DNA of 64,000 nt from Micromonospora chersina (lineage in GTDB: Bacteria; Actinomycetota; Actinomycetes; Mycobacteriales; Micromonosporaceae). A program made the translations under genes and the position numbers. Under the pieces are notes generated by a model. That model saw only the letters and a program-made list of their open reading frames with translations. It searched no databases and had not been told where the DNA came from. Below are positions 39,983 through 52,755 of this stretch, in pieces; positions within the stretch are counted from its first letter, which is position 1; each line of letters begins with the position of its first letter. The stretch covers positions 186,001-250,000 of the forward strand of contig NZ_FMIB01000002.1 in assembly GCF_900091475.1 (NCBI RefSeq). The letters run 5' to 3'.

Positions 39983-40618
39983 GTGAGCGGACGCGCGGCC
40001 CGGGTGGCCCGGCTGGCCGACGCGGCCGTAGAGCTGCTGGCCGAGGGCGGCATGCGGGCCCTGACCCACCGCGCCGTCGACGCGCGCGCCGCCATGCCGC
40101 CCGGCACCACCTCGGCGTACCTGCGGACCCGGCAGGCGCTGATCGAGGCAGTGGTCCAGCGCCTGGCCGACCTCGACCGCGCCGACCTGGCGGCCCACGA
40201 ACTGCCCACCGAGGCAGCGCCCGAGCCGCCCCGGGCCGCACCGGCGCTCGGGCCGGAGGGGCTCGACCGGCTCGCCGCCGGGGTGGCCGAGGTGCTCGAC
40301 CGCTGGCTCACCACCGGACGCACCCGGTCCCTCGCCCGGTACGCCTGCCTGCTGGAGGCCGTGCACCGGCCCGAGCTGCGGCGGATCCTGGACCACGGCA
40401 CCGCGCTCCGCGTCCAGGCCCGGGACCTGCTGGCCCGCGCCGGGGCGCCGGACCCGCGCCGGCAGGGCGACCAGTTCGTGGCCTTCGTCGACGGGCTGCT
40501 CTTCGACCGCCTGGTCGGCGCCGGGGCGCTCAGCGCGCCACCGCCCGGCACGCCGGCCAGCCGGGAGGACCTCCGGGCGGGCGTGCGTACCCTGCTGCGG
40601 GCGTTCACCGGGACCTGA
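39983..40618 (+). CDS. TetR-family transcriptional regulator
   Basis: The 211-residue protein has an N-terminal helix-turn-helix (AVELLAEGGMRALTHRAVDARAAMPPGTTSAYLRTRQAL, in which the THRAVDARAAMPPGTTSAYL portion is the recognition unit) and a helical C-terminal domain. GTG 39983 follows GAGGAGGG. It is divergent from the FAD monooxygenase with operator pairs between, so it most likely represses that gene and itself and is released by the substrate or product. This regulator-enzyme layout is common in actinobacteria. Confidence 0.9.
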   Translation: MSGRAARVARLADAAVELLAEGGMRALTHRAVDARAAMPPGTTSAYLRTRQALIEAVVQRLADLDRADLAAHELPTEAAPEPPRAAPALGPEGLDRLAAGVAEVLDRWLTTGRTRSLARYACLLEAVHRPELRRILDHGTALRVQARDLLARAGAPDPRRQGDQFVAFVDGLLFDRLVGAGALSAPPPGTPASREDLRAGVRTLLRAFTGT

Positions 40619-40719
40619 CCGACCGTGACCACCGCCACCGGTGGGATCGTGGCGCCCGCCGCTGCCGCCCGGCGTGCCGGGCCGCAGGATGAGGACGCGG
40701 GATCAGGGAGGCGGGGCGA

Positions 40720-41844
40720 ATGGCGGGGTGGCGGAAGGTGGGCGAGGCGGCCGGGCGGCTGCGGCGCGGCTGGCTGCCGGTGGTGGAGGCCACCCTGGCC
40801 GCCACCGTCGCCTGGATGCTCGCCACCCGGCTGGTCGGCCACCCGCAGCCGTTCTTCGCCCCGGCCGCCGCGCTGATCGTGCTCGGCCAGGCCCGCGGCC
40901 AGCGGATGCGCCGGGCCGTCGAGGTGGTGCTCGGCGTCGCGGCCGGCGTGCTGGTCGCCGACCTGGTGGTGCAGGCGCTCGGCCCGCGGACCACCTGGAC
41001 GGTGCTCACCGTCATCCTGCTCACCGTCGCGCTGGCCGTGGCGATCGGCGCCAGCTCGGTGACGGTGGTGCAGGCCGCCGTCTCCGCGCTCTACCTGGTG
41101 GTGGTCTCCCCGCCGACCGAGTCGCTGGTCCCGTTCCGGTTCGTCGACGCGCTGATCGGCGGCGCGGTGGCAGTGGTGGCCAGCCAACTCGTCGACGCCC
41201 GCCGACCGCTCGCCCCGCTGGTCGACGAGTTCCGGCACACCTTCGAGGAGCTGGCCGGGGTGCTCGGTGAGATCGCCGAGGCGCTCGACCGGGCCGACGA
41301 CGCGGCGGCGCTGGCCGCCCTGGAGCGGGCCCGGCACGCCGACGCCGGGGTGGAGCGGCTGCGCGGCGCGGTGCAGGCCGCCGGCGAGGCCCTGCGGCTC
41401 AACGTACGCCGCCGCCGGCACCTGGGCCGGCTGCGCTCGGTGGAGGGCTCCATCCGGCAGATCGACTACGCGGTCCGCAACGTCCGGGTGCTCGCCCGGG
41501 CGGCGGTCACCCTGACCCGGGGCCCCGCACCGGTCCCCGCCGAGCTGGGCGGCGCCGTGCGGACCCTCGCCGAGGCCGTGCGCTCGGCCGGCGACGCGCT
41601 CGCCGCCGACCTGACCGGGCAGGACGCCGTCGCCGACGCCCACGCCGAGCGGGCCGACGTCGCCGCGCTGGCCGCGGTCCGGGTGGCCGGCCGGCTCTTC
41701 ACCCCCGGGCAGACCCTGCCGCTCGCCATGATCATCGGGCAGGTCCGGGCCACCGCCATCGACCTGCTGCGCGGCGTGCGGGGCGACGACGACGCGACGG
41801 TGCTCACGCGGGTCGACGCGGCGGTCGCCGGGCCGGGGGACTGA
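40720..41844 (+). CDS. FUSC-like membrane protein, possible aromatic acid exporter
   Basis: This 374-residue protein has six hydrophobic segments in the first 165 residues (PVVEATLAATVAWMLATRLVG, FFAPAAALIVLG, TVLTVILLTVALAVAIGAS, AAVSALYLVVVS). A long helical, Arg/Ala-rich cytoplasmic part follows. The layout is that of FUSC/ArAE-type proteins, some of which export aromatic acids. The ATG follows GGGAGG. Its position after an aromatic-hydroxylase-type enzyme is suggestive but not coupled. Confidence 0.8.
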   Translation: MAGWRKVGEAAGRLRRGWLPVVEATLAATVAWMLATRLVGHPQPFFAPAAALIVLGQARGQRMRRAVEVVLGVAAGVLVADLVVQALGPRTTWTVLTVILLTVALAVAIGASSVTVVQAAVSALYLVVVSPPTESLVPFRFVDALIGGAVAVVASQLVDARRPLAPLVDEFRHTFEELAGVLGEIAEALDRADDAAALAALERARHADAGVERLRGAVQAAGEALRLNVRRRRHLGRLRSVEGSIRQIDYAVRNVRVLARAAVTLTRGPAPVPAELGGAVRTLAEAVRSAGDALAADLTGQDAVADAHAERADVAALAAVRVAGRLFTPGQTLPLAMIIGQVRATAIDLLRGVRGDDDATVLTRVDAAVAGPGD

Positions 41845-41850
41845 CCCGGC

Positions 41851-42546
41851 TCAGCCCACCAGCCAGTCCACCGCCCGCCGCCGGATCTCCGCCGGCACCT
41901 CGTGCCCGCCGGTGAACTCGGCGTACTCGGCCGGGTAGCCGAGGGTGTGCAGGCGGGGCACCAGCCGCCGGCTGCACACGTCGATCGGCAGCACCCGGTC
42001 TTCGGTGCCGTGCGAGACGAACACCCGGGGCCGGCCGTGGGTCACCAGGGGCGCGGCGAAACCGGGGGAGAAGGCCAGCACCGCGTCGACCAGGTCGCCG
42101 TTGGTGAGGCCCAGGGAGAGGGCGTATGAGGCCCCGTCGGAGAAGCCGCCGACCGTCACCCCGGCCACCGGGTACGCGCCGAGCGTCGCGGCCAACAGCG
42201 CGTCGATCCGGGCCACGTCCGGGCCGTACCCCTCGGCGATCAGGTCCCAGGTGCTCGCCACCGCCTGCGGGGCGAGCAGCAGCAGCCGGTGCGCGTCGGC
42301 CAGCGGCAGCAGCAGGTCGAGGCCCTGCCGGGCCGAGCCGCCCGCACCGTGCAGCAGCAGCACCAGCCGGTACGGTCCCGTGCCCCCGGGCGGCACGTGG
42401 CGCAGCGCGGGCGGCCCGCCCGCCGGATCGGGCACCTCGGCCGGCCCGGCCGGACCGGGCGCGGCCACGGCGGTGGGGCGGGCGGTCAGCCGGCCGTGCC
42501 GGTACCCCTCGTCGGGCTGCCGGTGCGGCGGCGCGGGCTCGGTCAC
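41851..42546 (-). CDS. Alpha/beta-hydrolase, carboxylesterase/PHB-depolymerase-like
   Basis: The 231-residue protein shows an oxyanion LLLHGAGGSARQG loop, the nucleophile elbow GFSDGAS, an acid in SHGTEDRVLP and the late catalytic His in TGGHEVP. This arrangement belongs to the esterase/phospholipase and PHB-depolymerase-like groups of the alpha/beta fold. No signal peptide is present, so it should work in the cytoplasm. The first 45 residues are polar and Pro-rich. GTG 42546 follows AGGGGGGCGAG. The substrate is unknown. It converges on the FUSC-like gene. Confidence 0.85.
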   Translation of the reverse strand: MTEPAPPHRQPDEGYRHGRLTARPTAVAAPGPAGPAEVPDPAGGPPALRHVPPGGTGPYRLVLLLHGAGGSARQGLDLLLPLADAHRLLLLAPQAVASTWDLIAEGYGPDVARIDALLAATLGAYPVAGVTVGGFSDGASYALSLGLTNGDLVDAVLAFSPGFAAPLVTHGRPRVFVSHGTEDRVLPIDVCSRRLVPRLHTLGYPAEYAEFTGGHEVPAEIRRRAVDWLVG

Positions 42547-42621
42547 CTCGCCCCCCTGTCGTCGGTCGGATCCGGCGGCGGATACCCGGCTGCGGGCCGC
42601 TCAACCGCCCGGCCGCCCGGA

Positions 42622-43611
42622 TCAGGCGCTCTCGCGCGCCACCAGCGTCGAGGGGAACGCGGTCACCGGCGGCACCGGGCGGCCGTCCAGCACCGCCGTG
42701 GCCGCCGCGGTGGCGATCCGGGCCACCGGGTGGGTGGCCGTGGTCAGCGCCGGGCTGCTCACCGCCGCGTACGGGATGTCGTCGAAGCCGCCCACCGCCA
42801 CGTCGTGCGGCACCCCGATCCCGCGCCCACGCAGCGCCGCGATCACGCCCAGCGCGGTGGCGTCGCTGGCCGCGTAGATCGCGTCGGTGTCCGGCCAGCG
42901 GGTCATCGCCTCCAGCGCCGCCCGGCCGCCCCGCGCGGCCGTGAAGTCGCCGGTGACCAGCCGCACGGGCAGCCCGGCCGCCCGCATCAACCCCTCGTAC
43001 GCGGTCACCGACCGCTCGGCGCAGCTCAGCCAGCGCGGGCCGGTGACCATGGCGATCCGGCGACGGCCGCCGGCGTGCAGGTGGCGCAGCACCGCGTCGG
43101 CGCCGGCGGCGTTGTCGACGTCGAAGGAGGGCACGGCCGGGGAGCCGGTGCCGATCGAGACCACCCGCCCGCGCAGGCCGGCGGGCACCGCGTCGAGCAC
43201 CCGCGCCGTGGTGTTGACCAGCAGCACCCCGCAGACGCTCCGGTCGTCGCCGAGCCGGCGCAGCCCGGCCGGGGCGTCCAGCGGCAGCCACTCCAGGGCC
43301 ACCCCGACCCCGTGCGGGGCGCACACCCGGGCGGCCGCGCTCACCAGCCGGTCCACGTACGGGTCGTCCAGCACGCCGGCGTCGGTGCCGGCGACCGCCA
43401 CGACGAGGCGTACCCCGGCGCCCCGGACCAGCGCGCGGGCCGTGACGTTCGGCACGTAGCCGAGCCGGTCGGCGGCGGCGCCCACCCGCTCGCGGGCGTC
43501 CACCGACGCGAAACCGTAGCCGCCGAGCACCCGGGAGGCGGTGGCACGGGAGACGCCGGCCGCCCGCGCGACGTCGTCGAGGGTGGCCGGGCGGCTGGTG
43601 GGCGTCTCCAT
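42622..43611 (-). CDS. LacI-family transcriptional regulator
   Basis: This 329-residue regulator has a LacI helix-turn-helix (ATLDDVARAAGVSRATASRVL) and the sensor domain ending VGGFDDIPYAAVSSPALTTA. ATG 43611 is chosen because GGGGAGG lies seven bases before it; another in-frame ATG at 43650 would give a longer N-terminus. It is divergent from an MFS transporter with a LacI-like operator in between, so it probably represses sugar or sugar-like uptake. Confidence 0.9.
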   Translation of the reverse strand: METPTSRPATLDDVARAAGVSRATASRVLGGYGFASVDARERVGAAADRLGYVPNVTARALVRGAGVRLVVAVAGTDAGVLDDPYVDRLVSAAARVCAPHGVGVALEWLPLDAPAGLRRLGDDRSVCGVLLVNTTARVLDAVPAGLRGRVVSIGTGSPAVPSFDVDNAAGADAVLRHLHAGGRRRIAMVTGPRWLSCAERSVTAYEGLMRAAGLPVRLVTGDFTAARGGRAALEAMTRWPDTDAIYAASDATALGVIAALRGRGIGVPHDVAVGGFDDIPYAAVSSPALTTATHPVARIATAAATAVLDGRPVPPVTAFPSTLVARESA

Positions 43612-43694
43612 GTCTGGTCCTCCCCGTGGTGGCCGTTCTGTCGGCATCATGCCCGGTCAGGGCCGGCCGGGGTAAGGGGTGGGAGCGTTTGTGG

Positions 43695-43708
43695 TGGTAG
43701 CGCTCTCA
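43695..43708. promoter_or_regulatory. LacI-type operator upstream of the MFS transporter
   Basis: The 14-base site TGGTAGCGCTCTCA has the central GCGC and one perfect half of the usual LacI-family TGAGAGCGCTCTCA pattern. It lies about 50 bases upstream of the transporter start and about 85 bases from the regulator start. Confidence 0.5.
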
Positions 43709-43755
43709 GGTGTGCGATGGTCGTCGGACGACTTCGCGGAGAGGACCACACCACG

Positions 43756-44973
43756 GTGAGCAGCACCATCGACGCGCCGGCCGAGGCCCGCGCCGTGAAC
43801 CCGCGGGCGGTCCTGGCCGCCCGCAACGGCGTGGCGGCCGTGTTCGCCCTCAACGGCCTGGCCGTTGCGACCTGGTTCTCCCGGGTGCCCGCCATCCGCG
43901 AGGCGCTCGGGCTCAGCGCCGGGCGGCTCGGCCTGCTGCTGCTGGCCATGTCGGCGGGCGCGCTGGTGGCCATGTCCACCGCCGGACTGGTCACCCTGCG
44001 GCTCGGCCCGGCCCGCACCGTGGCGGGCTCGACAGTGCTCGTCGCGCTCGGCCTGACGACCGCCGGCCTGTCGGCCAGCCTGGGCGGCTCGCTGCTCGGA
44101 GTCGTGATCGGGCTCTTCGCCGTGGGCTACGGCTCCGGCACCTGCGACGTGGCGATGAACGTCGAGGGCGCGGCCGTGGAGAAGCGGCTCGGCCGGACGA
44201 TCATGCCCCGGTTCCACGCCGCCTGGAGCCTCGGCTCGGTCGCCGGGGCCGGACTGGGCGCGGGCGCGGCCCGGCTCGGTGTGCCGGTCGGCTGGCACCT
44301 GCCCGTGATCGCGGCGGTGGTCCTGGCCGGCACGCTGCTCGGCGTCCGCGCCTTCCTGCCCGCGCCGGCCGAGACGGCCGCCTCGACCGACCCGGCCCGC
44401 CACCGGCGCGCGCTGCTGGCCACCTGGCGGGAGCCGCGCACCCTGCTCATCGGCCTGTTCGTGCTGGTGATGGCGTTCACCGAGGGCAGCGCGAACGACT
44501 GGCTGGCGGTGGCGTTCGTCGACGGGTACGGGGTCAGCGAGGCGGCCGGCGCCGCCGTCTTCGGGGTCTTCGTGGTCGGCATGACCCTCGGCCGGACCGC
44601 CGGCACCGTGGCGATCGACAGGTGGGGCCGGGTGCCGGTGCTGTTCGGCACCATCGCGCTGGCCGTCACCGGCGCCACGTGCGCCGTGCTGGCGGGCTCG
44701 GGGCCGCTCGCCGTGGTCGGCGTGGCGCTGTGGGGCGTCGGTGCGTCGCTCGGCTTCCCGGTCGGGATGAGCGCCGCCGCCGACGACGAGGACCGGGCGC
44801 CGACCCGGGTCAGCGTGGTGGCCATGATCGGCTACACGGCCTTCCTGGCCGGCCCGCCGCTGCTCGGCTTCCTCGGTGACCACCTGGGCATCCTGCACGC
44901 CCTCGGCGTGGTGCCGCTCCTGCTGCTGCCCACCCTCGCCCTGGTGCCGGTGCTGCGCCCGCGGGCCCGCTGA
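43756..44973 (+). CDS. MFS transporter (YbjJ/fucose-permease-like)
   Basis: The 405-residue permease has about twelve hydrophobic segments, with AMNVEGAAVEKRLGRTIMPRFH and AWSLGSVAGAGLGAG as the FucP/YbjJ-type signature. It should move a sugar, sugar acid or similar solute by proton coupling. GTG 43756 is in frame with GGAGAGGA upstream; an ATG at 43717 is also in frame. The divergent LacI gene likely controls it. Confidence 0.88.
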   Translation: MSSTIDAPAEARAVNPRAVLAARNGVAAVFALNGLAVATWFSRVPAIREALGLSAGRLGLLLLAMSAGALVAMSTAGLVTLRLGPARTVAGSTVLVALGLTTAGLSASLGGSLLGVVIGLFAVGYGSGTCDVAMNVEGAAVEKRLGRTIMPRFHAAWSLGSVAGAGLGAGAARLGVPVGWHLPVIAAVVLAGTLLGVRAFLPAPAETAASTDPARHRRALLATWREPRTLLIGLFVLVMAFTEGSANDWLAVAFVDGYGVSEAAGAAVFGVFVVGMTLGRTAGTVAIDRWGRVPVLFGTIALAVTGATCAVLAGSGPLAVVGVALWGVGASLGFPVGMSAAADDEDRAPTRVSVVAMIGYTAFLAGPPLLGFLGDHLGILHALGVVPLLLLPTLALVPVLRPRAR

Positions 44974-45074
44974 CCGGGCGGCCCGCCGTCCGCCAGTGGA
45001 CTCCCATCCGGCTCCCAGCCGGTTGCCAGGTACGGGTGCTGCACTGGACGGGACGCCGAGGAGAGGAGGCGGGC

Positions 45075-45407
45075 ATGGGCTGGTTCAGCCGACGGGCCGC
45101 CGACCCGACGACCCCGACGAAGCTCGACCGGGAGGCCACCCGGGACGACCTGGCCGCGCTGGAGGCCTTCGTGACCAGCCGGCGCGGGGTGGAGTTCTAC
45201 CTGGAACCGGAGACCACCGCCACCGACACGACCGTGGTGGCCATCGCCCACGACGGGGAGTGGATCCGCCGCCGCACCGGCTCGCCCCGGGCCGCCGGGA
45301 AGATCGCGCAGAAGCACGCGGTCCCGCTCTACGAGGCCGCCCGCACCGGCTACCCGGAACGGATGCGGGCCTGGAACCGGGCCCACCCGGAGCGGCGCGC
45401 CCGCTGA
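45075..45407 (+). CDS. Conserved small hypothetical protein
   Basis: The 110-residue protein begins MGWFSRRAADPTTPTK and has a compact folded domain: GVEFYLEPETTATDTTVVAIAHDGEW is a beta pattern, followed by PRAAGKIAQKHAVPLYEAARTGYPERM. I do not recognise a named family, though it looks like a conserved actinobacterial protein of about 110 residues. AGAGGAGG lies five bases before the ATG. No signal or membrane segment. Confidence 0.75.
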   Translation: MGWFSRRAADPTTPTKLDREATRDDLAALEAFVTSRRGVEFYLEPETTATDTTVVAIAHDGEWIRRRTGSPRAAGKIAQKHAVPLYEAARTGYPERMRAWNRAHPERRAR

Positions 45408-45414
45408 CCCCGTC

Positions 45415-46122
45415 TCAGCCGCCGGCCAGCGCCGCCCGCGCCTCGGCCAGCGGCAGCGGCTCGTCGTGGGCCGAGACGTACCAGGCGACGTCGTCGTCGA
45501 GCAGGCTCGCCGCGAGGGCCAGGTCGGGCCCGTCCTCGGGGGTCCGCAGGTGCGCGGGCGGCGGGTACCAGCAGTCGCCCAGCAGCAGCACCCCGGAGTC
45601 CGGCACGAGCACCACGGCGGAGTCCGGCGCGTGCCGGCCGCCCACGTGCCGGACCACCACGCCGGTGGGCAGCGTCACCTCGTCGGTGAAGGTGCGCGTG
45701 GGCGGCAGCACCGCGAAGCCGTCCCAGGAGTCCACCGCCAGGGCCCGGGCCCGGAAGCTGTGCCCGAGGAGGGGGTTCTCGCGGACCTGCTCGCGCAGGT
45801 AGCGGTGGCTCCACGGCCGGGCCGCCTCGGCACGCAGCGGGGCCACCGCGGACTCGTGCCCGACAATCTCCACTCCCGGCCAGGCGCAGGCGCCCCACAC
45901 GTGGTCCCAGTGGTGGTGGGTGTAGACCAGCCAGCGCGGCTCCGGCAGCCCGGCCGCCGCCAGCGCGGCCCGGACCTCCCGCGCGTGGGCCGGACTCTGG
46001 CCCGCGTCGACGAGCACACTTCCGCGGTCGTCGGCGACCACCGCCACGGTGGGGCGGACCGCGAACGGGTCGGGATCGCCGGGGAACAACCAGACCCGAC
46101 CGGCGAGATGCCGCAGCGCCAC
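45415..46122 (-). CDS. Metallo-beta-lactamase-fold hydrolase
   Basis: This 235-residue protein has the MBL metal set: YTHHHWDHVWGA (HxHxDH), the GRHAPDSAV region with a metal His, and LLLGDCW with the bridging Asp. A late His appears in VSAHDEPLP. It is of the class B beta-lactamase-like or glyoxalase II-like group and shares little with the MBL gene at 1251 beyond the fold. GTG 46122 follows GGGGAGGA at eight bases. It is divergent from the B12 operon. The substrate is unknown. Confidence 0.85.
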   Translation of the reverse strand: MALRHLAGRVWLFPGDPDPFAVRPTVAVVADDRGSVLVDAGQSPAHAREVRAALAAAGLPEPRWLVYTHHHWDHVWGACAWPGVEIVGHESAVAPLRAEAARPWSHRYLREQVRENPLLGHSFRARALAVDSWDGFAVLPPTRTFTDEVTLPTGVVVRHVGGRHAPDSAVVLVPDSGVLLLGDCWYPPPAHLRTPEDGPDLALAASLLDDDVAWYVSAHDEPLPLAEARAALAGG

Positions 46123-46214
46123 AGTCAGTTCCTCCCCGCTCCCCGGTCCACGATCGACCGATGCTACCGGTCGGGCGCCGCTCCGGGCCGCCCCGACGGC
46201 GGGGGGACCCGGCG

Positions 46215-46246
46215 TTGACCCGCGCCGGGCGGCTGTGGCAGCATTC
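46215..46246 (+). promoter_or_regulatory. Candidate promoter of the cobalamin operon
   Basis: TTGACC at 46215-46220 is followed after 18 bases by CAGCAT (46239-46244), a weak -10. Transcription would then start near the 5' edge of the riboswitch, as expected. Divergent MBL gene lies upstream. Confidence 0.4.
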
Positions 46247-46404
46247 GCGGCCTGACGGCAGTGAAGGAAGCCGGTGCGATTCCGGCGCGGTCCCGCCACT
46301 GTCACCGGGGAGCGATCCCCCCTCGTGAGTCACGGCCGTGCGTGCGCGGTTGGAAGGCCGGGGGTGAGCGTCGATCCGGGAGCCAGGATACTTCGGCCGT
46401 CGGA
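46247..46404 (+). promoter_or_regulatory. Cobalamin (AdoCbl-type) riboswitch
   Basis: The core contains the conserved GAAGCCGGTGCGATTCCGG and GCGGTCCCGCCACTGT segments (from 46266) of the B12 riboswitch, and its B12 box AGCCAGGATACTTC begins at 46381. These fold into the four-way junction that binds adenosylcobalamin. The following 44-residue ORF has its ribosome site just after the switch (about 46427), so ligand binding probably blocks translation or causes termination. The spacing fits control of the whole cob operon below. Confidence 0.92.
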
Positions 46405-46439
46405 GAACCCCAGGGCGTGGACACCCGAGGAGGACCCCG

Positions 46440-46574
46440 ATGCACGGCCTTTCCGCCATCGACGACGATCGTCGTATCCGGCCGGCGCGCACCGACGCGC
46501 CGTTGACCGCACACCCCGCCGCCCCGCAGGCCGTCGCGCCGCGCGCCGGGCGGGCCCGCGCCGTCCGCCACTGA
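46440..46574 (+). CDS. 44-residue ORF directly after the B12 riboswitch
   Basis: This short frame begins MHGLSAIDDDRRI and ends RARAVRH; it is Ala/Pro/Arg-rich in the second half. It has the best ribosome site of the operon (GAGGAGGA, six bases upstream of the ATG) and lies directly behind the riboswitch, 152 bases before cobN. That position makes it the first thing translated when B12 is low. It may be a leader peptide that controls translation of cobN, or a small protein. No homologue is known to me. Confidence 0.55.
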   Translation: MHGLSAIDDDRRIRPARTDAPLTAHPAAPQAVAPRAGRARAVRH

Positions 46575-46726
46575 TCGTCCCGCCGGGTTCCGCACCCGGC
46601 CGGGCACCCCTGCCGACGTGTCGTCGGTGAGCCGTCCGCCGGACCCGCGTACCCGCAGAACCCGCACCCGCCCCCGCCCGCCGCCGGCCCCGCCGCGCCG
46701 CCGGGCGTCACGCTCCGGAGCCGTCC

Positions 46727-50391
<3,665 letters not shown>

Positions 50392-50395
<4 letters not shown>

Positions 50396-52755
50396 CGAGT
50401 TATCCGTTCAGCGCGGTGCTCGGGATGGACGAGATGCGCCTCGCCCTGCTGCTCAACGCGGTCAGCCCGGCCGTCGGCGGGGTCCTGGTCCGGGGCGAGA
50501 AGGGCACCGCCAAGTCCACCGCCGTCCGCGCCCTGGCCGGGCTGCTGCCCCCGGTCGACCGGGTCGCCGCCTGCCGCTTCGCCTGCGACCCGGCCGCGCC
50601 CGACCCGGGCTGCCCGGACGGGCCGCACCCGGCCGGGTCGGCGGCCGAGCGCCGCCCGGCCCGCCTGGTCGAACTGCCGGTCGGCGCCGCCGAGGACCGG
50701 GTGGTCGGCTCGCTCGACCTCGAGAAGGCCCTCGCCGAGGGGGTACGCGCCTACGAGCCCGGCCTGCTCGCCGCCGCCCACCGCGGCGTGCTCTACGTCG
50801 ACGAGGTCAACCTCCTCCACGACCACCTCGTCGACCTGTTGCTGGACGCCGCCGCCATGGGCCGCTGCCACGTCGAGCGGGAGGGCGTCTCGGTCAGCCA
50901 CGCCGCCCGGTTCCTGCTGGTCGGCACCATGAACCCGGAGGAGGGGGAGTTGCGCCCCCAGTTGCTCGACCGGTTCGGGCTCACCGTCGAGGTGGCCGCC
51001 AGCCGCGACCCCGCCGTACGCGCCGAGGTGGTCCGCCGCCGCCTCGCCGCCGACACCGACCCGGCCGGCTTCGCCGCCGGCTGGGCGGAGGCGGACGCCG
51101 AGGTGGCCCGCCGGGTCGCCGCAGCCCGGCGCCGCCTGCCCCGGGTGGCGCTGCCCGACGCGGCGCTGCGGCAGATCGCCGAGGTCTGCGCCGCGTTCGA
51201 CGTGGACGGCATGCGCGCCGACATCGTGACCGCCCGCACCGCCGTGGCGCACGCCGCCTGGCAGGGCCGGGACCGGGTGACCGCCGACGACGTCCGGGTC
51301 GCCGCCCGGCTGGCCCTGCCGCACCGCCGCCGCCGGGACCCGTTCGACACCCCGGGGCTGGACGAGCAGCGCCTGGACGAGGCCCTGCGCCGAGCCCGCG
51401 AGCAGCACCCCGACGACGACCCGGACGACGGCGACCCGGACGGCGGCCCGGACGGTGGTCCCGGCGGTCCCGGGCCGGACGCCGGTCCTCGTGGCGGGGA
51501 CGGCGGCTCGGACGGCGCCGGGTCGGACCCAGACGGTCCCAGCCGGCCGGCCCACCGGAAGGGCGGCGCCGACGGCCGGGACCGCTCGGGAGGGTCCGAC
51601 GAGGACGGCCGCCCCGGGCCGCCGGACGACGGCGGCGGAGCCGGCCGGGACGGTCGCTGGCCGGCCAACGGCCGGACCGGCGACGGCGACTTCACCGACG
51701 GCCGAACCGGCGACGGCAGGTTCGACGACGGGTACCGGTCGGGCGAACGCGCCGGCCACGACGCCGCCGGGGCGGACCGTTTCGGTCATCCAGGCGATGA
51801 CGCGGGCGCCGGAGAGGGCAGAAATGGCGCCGACGCCGACCGGCCGGCGGGAGAGGCGTCGCCGAGTGGCGGCCGGCCGCACACCCGCCGGTCCCGATCC
51901 GGCGGCCCGCCGGGGGACCCGGACCACGCGGTGGGCGCGAGCGTCGCCGTTCCCGACCCGGGGCTGCGGGCCCGGCTGTTCACCGCGCCCGGCGTCGGCG
52001 AGGGGGTGCCCGGCCGGCGCTCCCGGGCCCGGACCGGGCGGGGCCGCACCACCGGCGCCCGGGTGCCCGCCGGCCGCGCCGAGGCGCTGCACCTGCCGGC
52101 CACCGTCCGGGCCGCCGCCCCGCACCAGGCCGCGCGGGGCCGGGGCGGTGGGCCGCTGCGGCTGCGCCCGTCCGACGTGCGCGAGGCGGTCCGCGAGGGG
52201 CGCGAGGGCAACCTCGTCCTCTTCGTGGTGGACGCCAGCGGGTCGATGGGCGCCTCGGAGCGGATGTCCGCCGTGAAGGGCGCGGTGCTGGCCCTGCTCA
52301 CCGACGCGTACCAGCGGCGGGACAAGGTGGCAGTGGTCGCCTTCCGGGGCACGGGCGCGCAGACCCTCCTCCCGGCCACGTCCTCCGTGCTGGCCGCCTC
52401 GACCCGGCTGGCCGAGTTGCCCACCGGCGGGCGTACCCCGCTCGCCGAGGGACTGCTCGCGGCGGCCGACCTGCTCCGGGTGGAGAGGTTGCGCGACCCG
52501 AAGCGGCGCCCCCTCGTGCTGGTGGTCACCGACGGCCGGGCCACCGCCGGCCCCCGTCCCCTCGACCGGGCGGACCGGGCGGCAGCCGTCCTCGCCGCCA
52601 CGGGCGCCCCCTGCGTCGTCGTCGACTGCGAGTCCGGCCCGATCCGCCTCCACCTGGCCCGCCGCCTGGCTGCCCGTCTCCGAGCCCCGCACCACCACCT
52701 CGCCGACGTGACCAGCGACCCGCTCGTCGGCCTCACCACGAGGAGCGTTGCCTGA
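50392..52755 (+). CDS. Chelatase AAA+/VWA subunit (CobS/CobT-like, ChlI-ChlD type)
   Basis: The 787-residue protein combines an AAA+ module (Walker [10 protein letters not shown], residues 35-43; Walker [11 protein letters not shown]) with a C-terminal von Willebrand A domain carrying the MIDAS motif DASGSMG (residues 614-620). This resembles the BchI-BchD pair of magnesium chelatase fused in one chain and is the usual partner of CobN in actinobacteria, in place of CobS and CobT. Between the two domains lies an Asp/Gly-rich, low-complexity linker of about 170 residues (about 340-512) containing repeated GRTGDG units. It should drive cobalt insertion by CobN. Confidence 0.88.
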
